64,000 bases of DNA from Spodoptera frugiperda (lineage: Eukaryota; Arthropoda; Insecta; Lepidoptera; Noctuidae). This document shows, piece after piece, positions 25,429 to 38,813 of the stretch (its first letter is position 1; the number at the start of each line of letters is the position of its first letter). The DNA is taken from the NCBI RefSeq assembly GCF_023101765.2, contig NC_064217.1, positions 5,270,001 through 5,334,000 on the forward strand. The letters run 5' to 3'. Both the position numbers and the translations under genes were made by a program. The notes under the pieces are model-generated. The model had not been told where the DNA came from, searched no databases, and was given only the letters and a program-made list of their open reading frames with translations.

Positions 25429-26334
25429 CTTACATGACTAATCTTCATAACATTTCACATACCTACTTTTTTTATTCTGTGACTGTTAGATATTAAGTAG
25501 AAAATATACAAATTTTCCTTAGGCACTATGGACAATTTCATGTGTTTCTAATCTTCAATTCAAATAAATAGTGTTCCTTCTTTACATTTTTCTCTGCTAC
25601 CTTTTCCTGCTTGTAATTTTTAAGTATTTTACAAAGTTTTGTTACATTAGTATTTTGTAATTAGGTAAAACTTGTGCTAGAGTGCTCTATGGTAATTTGT
25701 CTGAATAAATAATAGAAACAAAACGAATGATTGTAACTTAGTATTATTTTGTACCAATAATGTAATAAGTGAAGAATAAAATTGATGAAACAATTCAATA
25801 AGTATTATCTTTTTCTTATACCTATCAATTTCGATCATGGTGGTCAGTTTGTTTTACTAAACTAACCCACTATGCAGGTGTGCATTCTCCAAATTAAATA
25901 TTCCCTAAATACTCTTATAAATCCTATGACAGACTCGTTACTCATGAATTTATATAATTATGTTCAGAGGTTTAGAAAGCGGATCAATCGTTGTCCGAAA
26001 ATTCAGCTATTTTTGGCTATGACCTCCAGTTTTTGAGATATTTTAATATGTTCCATATTTTTTCGGTCCCGTATTAATTTTGGAGATGAAACCAAATAGC
26101 AAGTAAGTATAAGGGTAGAAATAAAAATCAAACTTAAAAAATAACGATTTTTATTGAAGTTCTATTTACATAAGTACGTAGGTACGTACAATAGATGTTT
26201 GGAATAAAACTTAAATTTACTAAATAACAAATATTCAACAAATCAGTCCTATGAATCTACATAATAGTATACGGTGGCTTATCAACTAATTTACAAAAAT
26301 ACTAGGTACAATACTCGAGTTTGGCTAGTCTAGT
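25429..26334. other. Convergent 3' flanks of PPP4R2 and the acyl-CoA synthetase
   Basis: AT-rich, no open frame of interest. PPP4R2 poly(A) candidates: AATAAA near 25565, 25705 and 25777. On the minus strand, AATAAA at 26149-26154 suits the acyl-CoA synthetase, giving a 3' UTR of about 180 bases. Confidence 0.5.
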
Positions 26335-29300
26335 TTACTTACGTTTCATACCGAGAACTTTGAGTTCGTTCCTCATAATTTTGCCGGCGGCATTCCTTGG
26401 GATTGATTCTAAAAATACGACGCCACCGTCAAGGTGCTTATATCTAGTTAGTTTCTTAGCTACTAAGTCGGTGATATCTTTTTCTGTGAGTTTTTGTTTG
26501 GGCTTGAGCACGACGAACGCTTTGGGCACTTCGCCCGCCAGTGGGTCCGGGACGCCGACCACAGCGACATCTGCTACTGCGGGCAGCTCCATGATTATGT
26601 TTTCTAATTCTGTCGGCGATACCTGTAGATAAAGAAAATGTTTGAAAGAAAATTCGGCATTTAAATGTATCAAATTAAAAATGACATTTTCGGATTTTAA
26701 GTTGAGCTGCCCGTTTTGTCATTCACGAAAATATTTTACTCGACCCGATAATCGAACCCAGTAACCAGGACATCAAACTCAGTGGTTACATTTTTGATCA
26801 ACGCCACACTCCCAAGATCAAAGATTTTGTTATGCAGTTATTACTGACAAACGTGCAAAGATGACCTATTTAAATGTCTGGTCCACAAAGTTCAAAGTCC
26901 CATTTATTTTGCAAGGAGATATATTTAGTAGCGCACAGATGCACGTACCTGATTGCCCTTAACCTTAATGAGTTCTTTGGTGCGGTCAACTATGTAGAAA
27001 TAGAATTCTTCGTCGTAGTACGCCACGTCGCCTGTGTGTAGCCAGCCGTCACTGTCCACCGTCTCTTTGGTCGCTGCCTCGTTGTTCCAGTATCCTTTCA
27101 TGACCTGTAAAATGTTTTTAATCATTTTAGATAAAGGTAAAATATCATAATAATGTTTTATGCAACTATCAGCTTCTTCATGTTATCAAATGTTTCTTAA
27201 AGAAGCAGATCGACTGTAGTTTTCAAAGAATAAACAAATAACAACTAGGAGTAGGTATCGATCAAAGAAAATATGGAAAAGTACCTATATTGCGACGACT
27301 AGGACGACTAGGCTGACATCGGGTTTGCCTTACCTATACCCTAAGATGATAATGATGAGTTACTGTTACAATACTCACTTGAGGTCCTCTCAGCCACAGT
27401 TCTCCAGATTTGTGCGGTCCCAGCATCTCTCCCGTAGTAAGGGAGACCACTCGAGCTTGTGTGCTCGGCACCAGTTGTCCTACTGATCCTACTTTACTGT
27501 ATGGGTACGTGTAGGGAGTCATCAGCGTCACGGGAGAACTTTCTGTCATGCCGTAACCTGGAAATAGAGGATTTTTAATGAGACAAAATATTCGAATGTT
27601 ACCAATGGTTGAATGATAGCAAGTTCGGTCTCGAGCAAGAGCGCTTGAGTTCGGTTTGCGGGTCAGGCAGTTTGGTACTATTTTTTACTGAGCTTCGAAA
27701 TGTAGATAGATCCATGTATAATGTACCTAGCGGCTTAAGCTGTAAAATATGCATGATTTTTGTACTAAATAAATAAATGTAGACAGATCGCAATGAGCTC
27801 ATCCGGGTCATTCTCTACCACATGGTCTATAAAATAAAGCCTTTTGGTATTGACTGCATATTTAACTCCAATTGGTCTAAACCCATGCTTTTACTAAAGT
27901 TGTAACCTATTAACAAGCAGATGCAATTTCATACCTTGCAACAACTTAATCTGGTCCTTGGTCTTCTCGCACTTGAGTAAGAATTTCTCCAGCATACTGT
28001 CAGTGGTCGGTGCAGCGCCAACCATGATGGTCTCCACCCATTGCAAGTGTTCCTTCTTCACCGACGGATGTGTCGCCAAGAAGGCCAGGAGAGATGGCAC
28101 CACGAACAACGTCGTGGGCTGGTATTCGACCAAACACTTGATGTAGTCGTCTGGCGTAAACCTGGAAGTTTGCAAAGAAATATTTAGAGCTGTTAACTTA
28201 AAGAGAAGCTTTTAGGGTGTGTTCATGAACATAAATACATAATTGATTGAGTTTTTTCACAGCATCGATAACTAGAAACGTCTACAGAGCACCAACTATT
28301 GCAATACCTATTGACCTATAGAGGTACTTGACCTACCTCATCAAAAAGGTAATAAAACTAAGGTGACCAGATAACTCAAGTATATTTACCTACGTTCCAA
28401 AAACACCTGACCTCATCAATTTTATCTAGATAGCACTATAATATGTAAGCAGATACTACATTATCACTAGAACAAATTATGTATCGAACCTATGAATAAT
28501 ACAATCACTAAGCGATTTTTTGTTGTGCAACACTGCAACAGATTTCACTTACCTTGGCATTGTAACAACGTGGTAGCCGAGTTTCAGATTGTAATTAAGG
28601 ATTCCGTTGAAACCGTAAATGTGGAAGAATGGCGGCACTGTTAGAAGGACATCGCCTTTGCCTGGAACAAGATTTTATAAGTGAATAATTGAATATATTT
28701 TAGTTGCAGATAAATAAATCATAAATATCCTATGTTGGTGCAATTAATATCTAAGTTCGGAATGTCCAACCGGATTCATCGCAACATCAAAACTATAAAA
28801 AAATATAATTGGGTTGTCAAAAAAAACTCGTTAGTTAAAATATTGTCACAAAAACTGTTAGGTTTTGTCAGTCGCCAAACTTTGCACTTTGGTCAGACCA
28901 TCCAAAGCTCACGATAATGACGCAAAAAATTGCATCATTAAGGAAAGTCAACTTATAATTCCTTAATAAATATAGTTACAGTAATAAGTTCCGTAAACTA
29001 TTACATTGAATAGTTAGTAAGCTACCGGATCTGTAATTACTAAGTGGGTTTTCCAAAAACATAATCTCGAAATCTCTATTTGACTTCACCATGATAACGG
29101 TTTTAATTCATTGGTAGGTAAATTCAGCGTAATGGCGCTGTTGAACTCATTGCAATTAATGGACTATTATCTGGAATCAACCTTTATTTGACATTGACCA
29201 TTGCCCCATAGATTATAAAGATCTAGAGATAAGTATAATTTTTATATCTAATTTCTGTAGATAGGTATAATTTTCATACTCTCCATTGGCCAATGTTATT

Positions 29301-32300
29301 TACTACCAAAACAAAAGCCTTTTCAAAAATAGAATCTTGCAGCTTAGTTCATATTGGCTTTAAAAGCCAAATAGGTACTATGCGCTACTTCTTAATTTTT
29401 CACTATTTTCCAATGCTTATGAAATATTTAACTATTTAATTTATTTACCTTTTTCGCCTTCATACTTCATCATCTTAGGGCACTGCGTTTGCTTCAAGTT
29501 GCTGACAAGATTCTTGTGGGTCAGCATGACACCCTTAGGCATTCCAGTTGTGCCACTGGAGTAGGGGATCAAGCAAACCTCGTCAGGGTTCACGGTCGGC
29601 AGATCCGCTTGATGATCGGCCATTAGTAACGATTTGAGACCGTAGATGCCTAGAAAAGGAACAAGCAATTAATTTAAAATTAAATGTTTTTATATTACAA
29701 CTAGCGGACCCGACAGACGTTGTCCTGTCTACACGTCTTTAATTTGAAAATTTGTCGGATCCAATGTAAAACATTCCAAAATCAACAACTACTAATAAAT
29801 TAAAAATTAATTTAAAAAACATTGTCCAGCGGACAAAATTGTGAATCTAAACCATTCTCAGAAACCCTTAAAAAATTTCATTAAAATCGGTCTAGTCGTT
29901 TGAAGTTCAGTGACATACACACTTACAGAAGAATTATATATATAAAGATTTGTAAAGTAAGTTGATGTGATATGAAACCTAAATCACCCTTGGAGGTTTA
30001 TGTTTTAGCTAAGCTAAAGGCCTTCTTGTAGATATTTAATATATTTTTACTCCTGTTTTAATAATAAGGACTAACGAGCCATTTAACTGTATTTGGGCTA
30101 GATACTACTTAGTATAGCTAGTATGTACTCTTAATAACATAGAGCCGGTTTTTCCAAAGTAACGAAATTAATCAACTTGACTTGTTCGGCCCAGACATTT
30201 CCTTTCGCCATAATAAATTCTGTACTTAGCTATTAGGGAATGTTGTCTTGGAACTTGTATCTATTTCCTAATCGCTGCATTCACAATCAGTTGGTGGGTT
30301 ACACACATACTACATACTTAGGAAAGAATAAATTTTAGAAGGTCCTCAAACTAAATAGATTTACCACATCAAGACGTGTTGTTTATTGACGCTAAAAAAT
30401 TAAACCCGGATGAATGAAATGTGTTGATAAACAATTTAATATTATTGTTAGATTTATCGATTACTTAATATTAGTAGGGATAGTGATAACCTTTTCTTAT
30501 CAAATCCGTTCCAATACCTCGTGTCCATGACCAATTAGTTATCAGTTTTCATCTTCACATGTGGGACAAGACAACATACATAGGTATATTATACATATAT
30601 GGGCCACGGTTGCGAAAGATTTTCCCTCAACAGTTTTCTGTCGGTATTTAAAACCTTAAAAATTATCATCTGTTTCTATTCCTAAATAGACTGAGACTGT
30701 GACAGCTATTTTGGATATTTGAATGATTTTATTTTTAATCCATAGCCGGTTTCAGTCAATCACACGTTAGGCTCTAGCGTGTTACTCTAATATCTGCTAA
30801 TGAGCAACGTCTACTAAAATATATCTACATGAAATTACATGGCTACGCATTTTTCGTACGGTACCTGCCTAGTGTAAATTTATTTAATACGGTTTATACG
30901 TACTTCTAACTTTACTGCTGTATTTATCTTTTTGGATGCCGTGTCTTACAAAACTACAGGAAGGACTTACATAGATTTGGTCTACAAACTGTTAAACTAC
31001 TTATTTAAACAAATATAACTACGCGATGCAAACAGTGAGACAAATCTAAGCAATAATAATAATAACATTACTTTGAAAATTAAATTGACTAGATTCGAAC
31101 ATGATTCTTATAATTCTCATGGTGTGATATCATATTTCTAAAGTAAGTACTTAGGTACTTACCGCTGCTAGGCGGTTTTTGTACACACAATATATTATTT
31201 TTTGCTTACAATATTATATGTGTATTTAACTAGTCGTTATTAGAGTCCATGCCAAAGCTCAAATCAGAAATAAAGTAGGAAAACGATTGATAAAGTTTTA
31301 ATAAAAATATTTATTATGATTGCGAGGTTGGCGCGGTGGCTAAGCAACTGGCTGGCGTACAACGGGCAGCGGATTCGATTCCCGCACGGAGCAACTCTTT
31401 GAGTGATCCACAAATTGTTATTTCGGATCTGAGTGTCATGTATATGTGAACTTGTATGTTTTTAAACGCACCCACGACACAGGAGAAAATTCAAGTATGG
31501 AGCAAAGTATTTTAAAAAAACATAATTTAATAATTCTTATAAAAAAACATAGAGTTAGAGTTTAGAGCTAATTGTTCTTCTCCATAGGAATCTACACTTT
31601 GGAACGAGCAAATAGCTTCACTAGAGGACTGACCGACAGACTGATGTTATTAATATTATTATATTTGCTTTGACGTTCAAAAGTGCCTTCCTGGTCTAAT
31701 TGAAATAAATAATTTTGACTTTGACTTTGTATATGGAAGTATATTCACCTTGTCCCTTGTCATCTTCTCCTCCAACCCAGATGGTTCCTTTATAGTCCTT
31801 CAGGTTCTTGGATACCTCCTTCGCGACCGGCATGAACAGCTCTATCGTAGCTATCGCCTTCACGTTGCAATCTTTGAATTGACGCGTTACCTCATCTGCA
31901 ATATCGAAAATATAAAAATCAGAAATCATAGTCATGTTATTGCCTCACAGAAGATTCTTATATAGTTGAATAGAGAAAATGCAACTGTTGAGTAAGAATT
32001 GGACGCAGATCACCTCCAACCCCAAGGGTCAAAATATATAACGCATTCATATATTTTTAGCAGTAGCACGCAGTCTAGAATTGTGTCCAGTATGGCAAAA
32101 GGCTCACCCTCTATGACACGGCACTTATAATACAAAAATGTTGAAAAGTGGGTGGACACGTGCTATAATGTTCACGTCTGCCAACCGCTTCGGGAATAAA
32201 AGGCGTGACGATATTATTTTTTATATTTTTTGGAATTGTACGTAACATTAAGCAACAGGCCTTTGATATACAAAAATCGACCCCTTTCACTTTAATACCT

Positions 32301-35300
32301 TTAGTTCCGTAAACTTTGCACTCAGCTGTTTGATAAACATAGATACCTATGTATACAACTGATAGCAATACCTCAATCTAAGTCATTAACAAGATAAATT
32401 AATGCAATGAACTATTAATAAAGAGATAACAGTGTGCAGTTTGTAATTAGGTAGGTAAGTAAGTGACTGATTTCCTCAACCTTGACTGCACTTGATCAGT
32501 AGTAATTAATTGCATGCTCGATACGTGTGCACGTGTATGCATCGACAACTAAACACAACCTATTGTCTATTTATTGCTAGCTAGCCTTCCGCCTGCGACT
32601 TCTCCCATTTGGTACCTACATATTAAATGATACAAGTGTATCTTTTTCGGAGATCATGGTACTAAAATCTGTTTGGTAGTTTTTGAGTTTATCGCTTTTA
32701 TACAGACAGGCAGTCTGGAAGACGCGACAAGGGACTTCGTATGTAAGGAATTTAGAGATCTACCTCGGTTGGGCCCTAATACTTAAGAATATCGGAACAA
32801 AAGAAGAAGTCTCTTAGCCTCTGTTAGTCCCTGAAAAGACATTTTGCAATAGTGAAGGAATTTTTCCATTTTGTCCAGTAATTTTGGAGCCCATTCAATA
32901 TAAACAAATACACAAATCTTTCCTCTTTAAAGACTTACAGTAGGTATTATATAGTACAGGTTCCCTCAAATCGCGTGTCAGTAATTAATAATGGACGTCC
33001 TGATCACAAAGGTGGATGTGAGATATCCTACTATGTAATATGTATTATCTATTAATGCGTTCAAGGTGAAACTACTAAACGCATTATAATGAGGCACTGG
33101 GATAGATTTTAGTCTGGTATAACTAAAAGGAATGTTTGTCCCGCTAATAGACGAAGCTGGAAAAATAAGAGATGTTCAGATTCTTTACTGATCTGAAAAA
33201 TCCAGAAATTCTTTCTCCAACTTGAGAATCGAAACAATCGAAATCGAATAAGTTGTTCTTTCAGTTACTCGATTATTAGAGTAGTAAGATTGTTACTGAT
33301 TTATTCGCTACCTTAATAATGTGCCAACCAAGTACCCATTAAATTCAATGACTATATTAGTACAAGGTATAAAATAATTCCACAATCATTATCTTGAGGA
33401 GGCAAACGTATTCTCTTCCTCAATTTTATCTATTACCGACACGCACAAGCACATATCGACTAGACGAGCACGAGGTACAAACACATGTTATCTTATCAAA
33501 AATGTAATAGAACATGAATGTAAATAAATAACTATTTAAATATGTCAACTTTATCTCGCATCAAATATTTGTATGGAGCCCGGGTGGTGTTGTGTACTTT
33601 GCCCTATTCGAAAACGAAACTCAGAACCGATTGCCCAAGCTCGCCGTTCACTTTGAATTTGATTAGGTAAATGTATGTACGTAATAGAACGTGTATTATT
33701 TGGATAGTCAGGCTTTTCTGTATCGTCCATATGGTAATTGGTAAGTAAGTCCCCAAGAACCCAAAAATATAAAAGACTAGCTAATGCCCACGGCTTCGCT
33801 CTATTATTATAGACGTTTATAGACTTTGTGACTAATAAAAGTAGCCTAAGTTATACCTTAGTATATCAGCTACCTGCCAATAAATCCCGTTAAAATCGGT
33901 TCAGCCTTTTTGGAGATTAGTCAGAACTAGCAGACAGAAAGACAAAAATTGTAAATAAAAAATATTATTTTGGTGTATGTAAGTATATATTCATATGCAT
34001 GTAGTAAAATGCTGTAAAATCTCAATTATGTACTGTTAAATGTCATTATGTCTCAATAAATACTGTTTGTGGACAGTACAATTTATTTATTAGTCTAGAA
34101 AGGTAGTTCATAAGGGCACGGCTTTACCTGCTCAAGGTACTGTTAGCAGCTTATAGTTAGGTAATGAATGCCCGCATAAAAGAAAGAATGACTAGGTCAT
34201 ATGAAAATCGTTAAATCATCCTTATCTAACTACGTGGTGTACCGATATTCCCAGATAGGTAATGTATCAGCTAATCTAGTTATATTAGTCATTCTCGATT
34301 CTAAAAAAAATTTTGGACTTTAAACTTCACGCCCTAATTTATCAGCAATAAAAATAAAACAAAATCTATTATTTATATTAATTTTATATGACTTTTACGT
34401 CAAACTGTATTTTAGGGGTCCAAAGGTCCGGTTATGTCACTGATAGAAGAGATAGATATATCTACTTAATTCAATTTTTGATCAAAGTCCACGCAAATAA
34501 ATTACAGATCGACCTGAATGATCATTGTAAAGACTGTACTTTGATCTGTCAATAAAATGGAATAAAATAGACTAAAACACTTCACAGTGACACAATTTGT
34601 CTCGTCATATTATTATGTTCTTGTCGTTTTGTTTGTCGACAAAACTGAGTAATCGGAATTCGTAATAATAAATGTGGTAGGCAAGAGTTTGAAGGAGTTC
34701 CACTGAACTGACTCCTACACTCATACTTCCTTTTAAAGAGTTTGGTATACAGAAAACTATTTAGACTTTTTGCTCGCAAATCGTAAGGGGAAATACTTAA
34801 TTTAGGTATTAAATGACCTAATCAACAACATTGACTAAGATTTAACTCATGCATTTTACTAAAAACGGTTCAGAGTATTTGCTAGCTGCCTGTATTTTAG
34901 TCTGAAGTCTGAATAACAGGCCCTTCAAAATTAAGGCACGTAGTTTCTCAAAATGTAAGAAATAATATAAAAAAAATCTTACCGGCGGTGTACAATGGGT
35001 TGGCGAAAGTGACAACAAGTCCTGCCCTCATGGCTCCGTGGATCAAGACGACGAACTCAGGAATGTTTGGCAGGATGAGGCCAAGCCTCTCTCCTGGGGC
35101 CAGCTTCAGTGGCCCAGCGAGGGCACACGCACACCTCTCGATCATCATGCGCATCATGCCATAGTCGTACGACCGACCTGATGCACCGCATGTCTACGAA
35201 ATAAAAAGGAGAATTATGTACTTCTTTTAATTAAAGTTACGTAGTTTCAGCGTTTTGAAAGAATTTATTAAGCGAAAATACATAATTAGGTAGGTACCGC

Positions 35301-37796
35301 GAAAAGGTTTCCTTAAAGGTAAGGCAATTTTTTACTCCGAGATATTACATGGACTATTGGTTGGACACTGTAACAGGCTAACCTTCTTCTTGAGTATCGT
35401 CTAAAATACCTTTTAGACTAATTTTAGAGTCTTGATTGAAACATTTTAATAAAGGGACATTATTTTTTTGTGTACGACATTTCGAAAACCGCTGACATAA
35501 AAATAAACCTTGACCTAATGACCAGTGACATTCTAACAAAAATATACCCGATAGTGTAAAGTACAGGAAAATCGTTAATAATAGAGTAAGTAAACTATCA
35601 CTACACGTGGTCCGAAATGTAGGTCATTGGACTTTGCCCCGTATTTATAGACTAGTGTATAATTACGTAACCTTTATTGTATCTACAGAAATGAACTCCA
35701 AAGTCCAGTGTATGATATTGAAATAACGTATAAACTTGTACGAGAATATTTGGCACGAGATCTGTCGTGGGAGCCCCTACATCTTTATATTCATGGGCAA
35801 AAAAACAAAGTTTGGAATATAAACGTGCGTTCAAACTTTTTGTCATCATTTGAATTATTTAATGGAATAATTCGAATAAGGATTACATAGGTAACTACGT
35901 CTAACATAACAACAAATACTTGCATACCTAGATACCTACCTAGGTCTCTTTGAAACGTACCGCTATACAGGTAAATAGACAACCATAAAAAGTAACACCA
36001 TATCCGTCTAGTCATAATTGCAATCGGATCCGGAATCTTTTATGCGATCCTTGCAATTTACTTATAAATTCCAAATCCTAGTCCATAGAAAATATGATCT
36101 TACCACATTAAAATAAAGTTTGATTTTAAATGAACCATTGCTTTGTTACTATGGGCATACATGGCATACAATTTGTCCTATGCACCTTACATATAGGTAG
36201 GTAACTAAAGTATTGTTTTATACTGTGCTACGATCTCTCACGTGCACCATAATTTATTCTTGATGTTTCTGAACTCAATTCACATGTTTCTGTATTTTTA
36301 AATAGAAAATTAACTGTAATTTCCTAACTTCATCTTACACGAAGGGCATTAGATCAACTACATAATGGATGGCAACTGAGTAACTAGGTACTTGGTAGGT
36401 ACATACTACATAGAAGGTATACATGGTGTTTATTTAAGATTGAACTCTATTAAATTAAATATAAGATAGTTATTTGTATTTCCGTAACAACATTGACATT
36501 AATGACTCATTATAGGACTATAATCATTTGCTATCGAGGTTTTAGTAATGCATATTGCACTATGTAAAATGTAAGTTATAAAAATTATATCATACATGTT
36601 ATAAAATAAATTCAATTTTATTATGCACCGAGTGCGTTAATTCTATTCAAATAAAATTTGGTTGAACTAGCTACTATATAGGTACGATTAATATTATTCC
36701 AAGTGCGAGTGTTTGGTTTGTAAATGCACCCAGGCGATAAGAAGTATAAATCCTCAAGCGTGGAGAAATGTAAATTTAAACTAAGCGATTAGAAGTATTG
36801 TAATATTATTTAATTTTAATATATTCCGAATATGCCCCTGAAATTTAAATCTATAGGTACCTAAGTACCTACATCTAGTTATGTGTCCCTTGACATGATT
36901 TTCCATGTCCACATCAATTTATTAACAGTGAAATATTTAATAAATCAATGATTAATATAATAAATATTCATAGGTTTGGTATCTACAATTATTTAAGTAA
37001 GTACCTAATAAATTACAATCGTAAATTATTGTTAAAAACTGAATGAATACTAGTGTCACAAGGCCATTAGGCCCAATCAACCTGGGTACTTTCCTAAATA
37101 TTTCATCGCGACAATACTGTTGTCAATTAGATATGTTTCCAATTTTGTGAGATGCATGTTTGGCACGGCGCAGACATGTAGCCCTAACCTTCAAATACGA
37201 ACTATTAATAAGTCCCTATCACTCTCATATAACATCCGTATAGTACAGCGAACTTTGTACTAGGAACAATATTCTTGCAGTCGACAATGCACTCAGATTT
37301 AATTGAACATAAATATCTAGTCGTCGTCAAATAGCATAGAACTAAAACCACTATGCTATGTAATGTTTCCACAGAGCGTGATTTAGAGGTCGATTCATTA
37401 TTTTTATTTAGGTTTTCAGTCACCAATCAATTATGTAAAAATCTGAACACTATTTCTAAAACTACCGACAAAAATTAACAAGTTTTGTTTGTCTACCTAC
37501 ATCTGTTAAAATATTTAAAAAATGTGGGTACTTACCACAGAGGGCGCATCCATCCATGACTCGACGTCCGAAAACACAAACTCAGTTAAGGTCTCCTGTC
37601 CAACTTGAATTTCACCCCATGGCGATGTTAAGAATTTATAATCCACTGCAGTTGCAGTTTGAGTAGCTAAACTTCTACTCAAAAGACGGCTATACGACAA
37701 CAGTTCTCTATTAGATTTTTTTCCATGTTTGCCACTCACGAACGAGTTAAGAATTTGTCGCGCTAAACTCCCGCGCAAAACTTTCAAATTGGACAT
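26335..37796 (-). CDS. Acyl-CoA synthetase, luciferase/4-coumarate-CoA-ligase-like
   Basis: ANL-superfamily enzyme expected to activate a carboxylic acid with ATP to an acyl-AMP and then an acyl-CoA. Nine exons in transcript order: 37536-37796, 34983-35193, 31749-31895, 29449-29649, 28553-28661, 27935-28161, 27379-27557, 26949-27104, 26335-26622; 592 residues, all phases consistent. Motifs: P-loop SSGTTGMPKG (237-246), QGYGMTE (385-391), DGWLHTGD (464-471), DRTKELIKVKG (485-495) and the C-terminal catalytic-Lys motif PRNAAGKI (Lys578). The first ~45 residues are rich in Arg, Lys, Ser and Leu with few acids, like a mitochondrial presequence. The end LGMKRK lacks the peroxisomal SKL-type tail common in insect relatives. 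Substrate cannot be told from sequence. Drosophila pudgy, a mitochondrial member, is one candidate orthologue (inference). Confidence 0.92.
26700..26825 (-). repeat. Degenerate tRNA-SINE-like fragment
   Basis: Read on the minus strand it contains a B-box-like GGGTTCGATTATCGGGTCGA next to GTGGCGTTGA-type sequence, as in the head of the SINE at 61682-61906. It is heavily decayed and lies in the last intron of the acyl-CoA synthetase. Confidence 0.35.
29694..29945 (+). repeat. LINE-tail-like dispersed repeat
   Basis: It starts ACTAGCGGACCCGACAGACG and ends with the typical ATTAAAATCGGTCTAGTCGTTT block followed by CATACACAC-like sequence. This is the form of common lepidopteran RTE-type LINE/SINE tails. 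It sits in the third intron of the acyl-CoA synthetase. Family assignment is from memory of the motif. Confidence 0.55.
31326..31512 (+). mobile_element. tRNA-derived SINE (SINE-A), near complete
   Basis: The head resembles a tRNA gene with an A-box-like GGTTGGCGCGGTGGCTAAGC and a B-box-like GCGGATTCGATTCCCGC, the RNA polymerase III promoter arrangement. The tail contains AAACGCACCCACGACACAGG. Tail-only copies occur at 9455-9545, 36710-36785 and 39166-39285. It lies antisense in an intron of the acyl-CoA synthetase. Confidence 0.8.
32075..32215 (+). repeat. SINE-B tail fragment
   Basis: Matches the tail of the nested SINE at 61682-61906: GTGTCCAGTATGGCAAAAGG, GAAAAGTGGGTG, then CGTCTGCCAACCGCTTCGGG and AAAGGCGTGACGATAT. 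The tRNA-like head is absent. Confidence 0.65.
33776..34099 (+). repeat. Dispersed repeat, copy 2 (LINE 3'-tail-like)
   Basis: Second copy of the element at 8494-8753, with the same start (ACTAGCTAATGCC) and end (TTTATTTATTAGTCTAGA). It reads CACGGCTTCGCT after the start, closer to the usual lepidopteran tail motif. It is about 60 bp longer in its 3' half. It lies in the second intron of the acyl-CoA synthetase. Confidence 0.65.
35194..37535 (-). other. First intron of the acyl-CoA synthetase
   Basis: 2.3 kb, AT-rich, without coding exons. A decayed SINE-A tail lies at 36710-36785 (GTTTGTAAATGCACCCAGGC block). Nothing else supportable was seen. Confidence 0.6.
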
Positions 37797-37930
37797 GTTT
37801 CCGCTAGCAATGTTTTCCCGCGAAGCGTTAGCGCGTAAATGTTAGCCGCCGCCTCCACTGGCGGGTTTTGGCGCGTTCTCCGCGCTCGCCGAGGGCAAGG
37901 TCCATTTACTTATTTAACCTGTTTGTTGTG
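37797..37930 (-). promoter_or_regulatory. GC-rich promoter region of the acyl-CoA synthetase
   Basis: About 110 bases just upstream of the start codon are strikingly GC- and CpG-rich (CGCGAAGCG, GCCGCCGCC, GGCGCGTTCTCCGCGCTCGC) against an AT-rich background. This suggests a CpG-type proximal promoter or 5' UTR. Beyond it (to 38138) no gene or repeat is visible. Confidence 0.5.
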
Positions 37931-38138
37931 GCTGCGATGAAAAACTCATAGTAAACACTAGTTAGCGTTACGAAAACGGTTTCTTATCAGTCTACTAATG
38001 AATGAGCAACGATACCAGTCGCCTCGTGCGGTTGAAGCATACCAGCCGTGCCTAGCCCACTGATAACGATGACTGATGAGCATTACTTAAAAGGATGAAG
38101 TGATAAATAAAATGCATTTTTAAAATAACGACAACCAC

Positions 38139-38144
38139 TTTATT
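38139..38144 (-). terminator. ABCB10: Candidate poly(A) signal of ABCB10
   Basis: AATAAA on the minus strand, 670 bases past the ABCB10 stop. The AT-rich interval 38145-38813 would be the 3' UTR. Other AATAAA-like words in the interval could serve instead. Confidence 0.3.
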
Positions 38145-38813
38145 TGTGTCAGACAAAAATATTCCTTTACCCGTTTGTCACTCTATAGATTTAATTCTTA
38201 TAAGATAAAATTTAATTTAATAAATTACATAATAATATGTAACAATTTGACTATTCGTCAGTTTGAACACATTAAGCCCACATAGGTATTGCATTTGTTC
38301 CATGCCACATAAATAAAATAAAATAGTCTATCACCTAATTATAGCACTTATCACACTTATTCAGGATAAATAAGTGGCTAAGGATTTATAAAGTTACTTT
38401 CATTATCTTCAATTACTAAACATGGCGCCCTATATTTCTGAAAAGTGTTTCAATTCCTGCTCATGTTTAGGGTCAGATTTCTTCGTGAAACTGTACACCC
38501 TAGCCACTGATAAATAAACATAGCGTTCATTTATAAAATATTTTACTATGTTTTTATAATGACCGTTAAAATATTTTAACTAATAACAAGTAGTATGTTT
38601 TATAGGAAGTCATTATGTCTTGTATAACGCAGGTTTGTACTGCCCACTATTTGAATAACATAGTTTAAAAAGATTAATTAACATATCAATTATTACATAA
38701 ATAGATAAATAACATTGGAAAAAATTAAAACTAATTATTTAGACATTGTATATAGGTACTTGTTTCGACAACACGTTTAAATTTAGGGATAAGTATTTAA
38801 ATAAAAGTATATG

